Positions 62,878 through 64,000 of a stretch of DNA of 64,000 nucleotides are shown one piece after another. The stretch lies in the NCBI RefSeq assembly GCF_900119735.1, contig NZ_FPJW01000006.1, positions 124,001 to 188,000 on the forward strand, written 5' to 3'. Each line of letters opens with the position of its first letter. Position 1 is the first letter of the stretch. This DNA is from Marinospirillum alkaliphilum DSM 21637 (GTDB lineage Bacteria > Pseudomonadota > Gammaproteobacteria > Pseudomonadales > Halomonadaceae). Under the pieces are notes generated by a model that made no database searches, had not been told where the DNA came from, and was given only the letters and a program-made list of their open reading frames with translations. Position numbers and translations under genes: made by a program.

Positions 62878-64000
62878 ATGAAATTCAGTGAACAATGGCT
62901 GCGTGAATGGGTCAACCCGGCTCTGGATGCCGCTGCCCTTGACGAACAACTCTCTCTGGCCGGTCTGGAAGTGGACAGCCGTGAACCGGCTGCAGGCCAG
63001 TTCAGCGGCGTGGTGGTGGGTGAAATCATCAGTGCCGAACCCCACCCCAATGCCGACAAACTCCAGGTCTGCCAGGTCAGTGATGGTGTGGACACCCATC
63101 AGGTGGTCTGTGGTGCACCCAACGCCCGCGCCGGTTTAAAAACCGCCTTTGCCCGCGTTGGTGCCGTACTGCCCGGCGACTTTAAAATCAAACAGGCCAA
63201 ACTGCGCCAGGTGGAATCCTGCGGCATGCTCAGCTCCGAACAAGAACTGGGCCTGTCCGACAACCACGACGGCATCATGGAACTGGCTGCGGATGCACCA
63301 GTGGGCCATGACCTGCGTGACTACCTGAAACTGGATGACCAGATTTTTGACGTGGACCTGACCCCCAACCGCAGCGACTGCCTGTCGATTGCCGGTCTGG
63401 CCCGTGAAGTGGGTGTACTCAACCGCATTGCCGTCACCCAGCCGGTACTCAACCGTGTTGCCCCGCAGATTGACGACCAGCCGCAGATCACCCTGGAAGC
63501 CCCGGTGGCCTGCCCGCGTTATCTGGGCCGCATCCTTCGCGGCATCAACATCAAGGCTGCCACTCCCCTGTGGATGCAGGAAAAACTGCGCCGCAGCGGC
63601 ATTCGCAGCATTGACCCGGTGGTCGACGTCACCAACTACGTGATGCTGGAACTGGGCCAGCCGATGCACGCCTTTGATCTGGCCGAGATTGATGGCGTCA
63701 TCCGGGTGCGCATGGCACAGCCAGAAGAAAAACTCACCCTGCTGGATGGCAGCGAACTGACCCTGAAACCGGAAACCCTGGTGATTGCTGACAACAGCAA
63801 AGCCCTGGCACTGGCCGGCATCATGGGGGGTGAACACAGCGGTTGCAGCCCGGAAACCCGGGACATCCTGCTGGAAGTGGCCTATTTTGATCCGCTGTCA
63901 CTGGCTGGCAAAGCGCGTGAATACGGCCTGCACACCGACGCCTCTCACCGCTTTGAGCGGGGTGTCGACTTCCAGCTGCAACAACGCGCCATGGAGCGCG
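62878..64000 (+). CDS. pheT: phenylalanyl-tRNA synthetase beta subunit (3' truncated by window end)
   Basis: The first 374 codons of PheT are present, and the frame stays open to the window edge. It begins [14 protein letters not shown]. Visible segments are the tRNA-binding (OB) domain ([24 protein letters not shown]), [29 protein letters not shown], the B3/B4 editing domain ([42 protein letters not shown]) and the start of B5. With PheS it forms the heterotetramer that charges tRNA-Phe and hydrolyses mischarged Tyr. Confidence 0.97.
   Translation, partial: MKFSEQWLREWVNPALDAAALDEQLSLAGLEVDSREPAAGQFSGVVVGEIISAEPHPNADKLQVCQVSDGVDTHQVVCGAPNARAGLKTAFARVGAVLPGDFKIKQAKLRQVESCGMLSSEQELGLSDNHDGIMELAADAPVGHDLRDYLKLDDQIFDVDLTPNRSDCLSIAGLAREVGVLNRIAVTQPVLNRVAPQIDDQPQITLEAPVACPRYLGRILRGINIKAATPLWMQEKLRRSGIRSIDPVVDVTNYVMLELGQPMHAFDLAEIDGVIRVRMAQPEEKLTLLDGSELTLKPETLVIADNSKALALAGIMGGEHSGCSPETRDILLEVAYFDPLSLAGKAREYGLHTDASHRFERGVDFQLQQRAMER

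Overview
The window is a gene-dense stretch of chromosome from a moderately halophilic or marine gammaproteobacterium. It has ectoine synthesis genes (ectB-ectC), a MotAB/PomAB-type flagellar stator, a TAXI-type TRAP transporter with a linked universal stress protein, a gacA-uvrC-pgsA block, and hda next to a DUF2066 gene and purMN. These point towards an Oceanospirillales/Alteromonadales/Pseudomonadales-like lineage. Base composition looks moderate and even, and I cannot name the genus. There is no rRNA, CRISPR array, prophage or complete insertion sequence.

Layout, 1-24 kb: the end of the ectoine operon; an HDOD-GGDEF signalling protein; a histone-deacetylase-family enzyme divergent from a Pat-type protein acetyltransferase; a 143-bp MITE-like element touching the pat stop codon; pdxH; cytochromes b and c; motAB; a minus-strand metH-MATE-carbonic anhydrase group; nfuA; the TRAP binding protein, fused permease and USP; and a KfrA-like protein divergent from a tyrosine recombinase, with a 30-bp palindrome between them.

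Layout, 24-44 kb: a YcgR-like PilZ protein fused to a degenerate HD-GYP domain; sufE; an AlkD-like gene; a seven-gene co-directional minus-strand run (rimB-like protease, 7TM inactive transglutaminase, RimK-like ligase, zur, variant dihydroorotase, hisI, yidD); DUF599; a TetR regulator; rimO; an NMT1/THI5-type binding protein coupled to a histidine kinase, directly followed by gacA-uvrC-pgsA.

Layout, 44-64 kb: tRNA-Gly/Cys/Leu; a ParDE-like toxin-antitoxin pair; a UmuD homologue that has lost its protease residues; a Mn2+ (yybP-ykoY) riboswitch in front of a UPF0016 manganese exporter; DUF815; a MetX-like protein; apbC; tRNA-Ala; yihY; arsC-wrbA-DUF2069; a YbdK-like protein; a PAS-GGDEF protein; hda; purMN; and the translation cluster thrS-infC-rpmI-rplT-pheS-pheT.

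The translation cluster is rich in RNA-level control. Upstream of thrS are two hairpins whose seven-base loops both copy a tRNA-Thr(CGU) anticodon loop. infC appears to start at an AUC codon, giving 180 residues. pheST is preceded by a Phe-rich leader ORF overlapping a terminator. The best candidates for less-described biology are the protease-dead UmuD homologue with its dense operator region, the KfrA/recombinase pair, the Zur-linked variant dihydroorotase operon, the binding-protein/kinase pair abutting gacA, and the divergent deacetylase/acetyltransferase pair. All calls come from reading the sequence and from memory of protein families. No database search was run.
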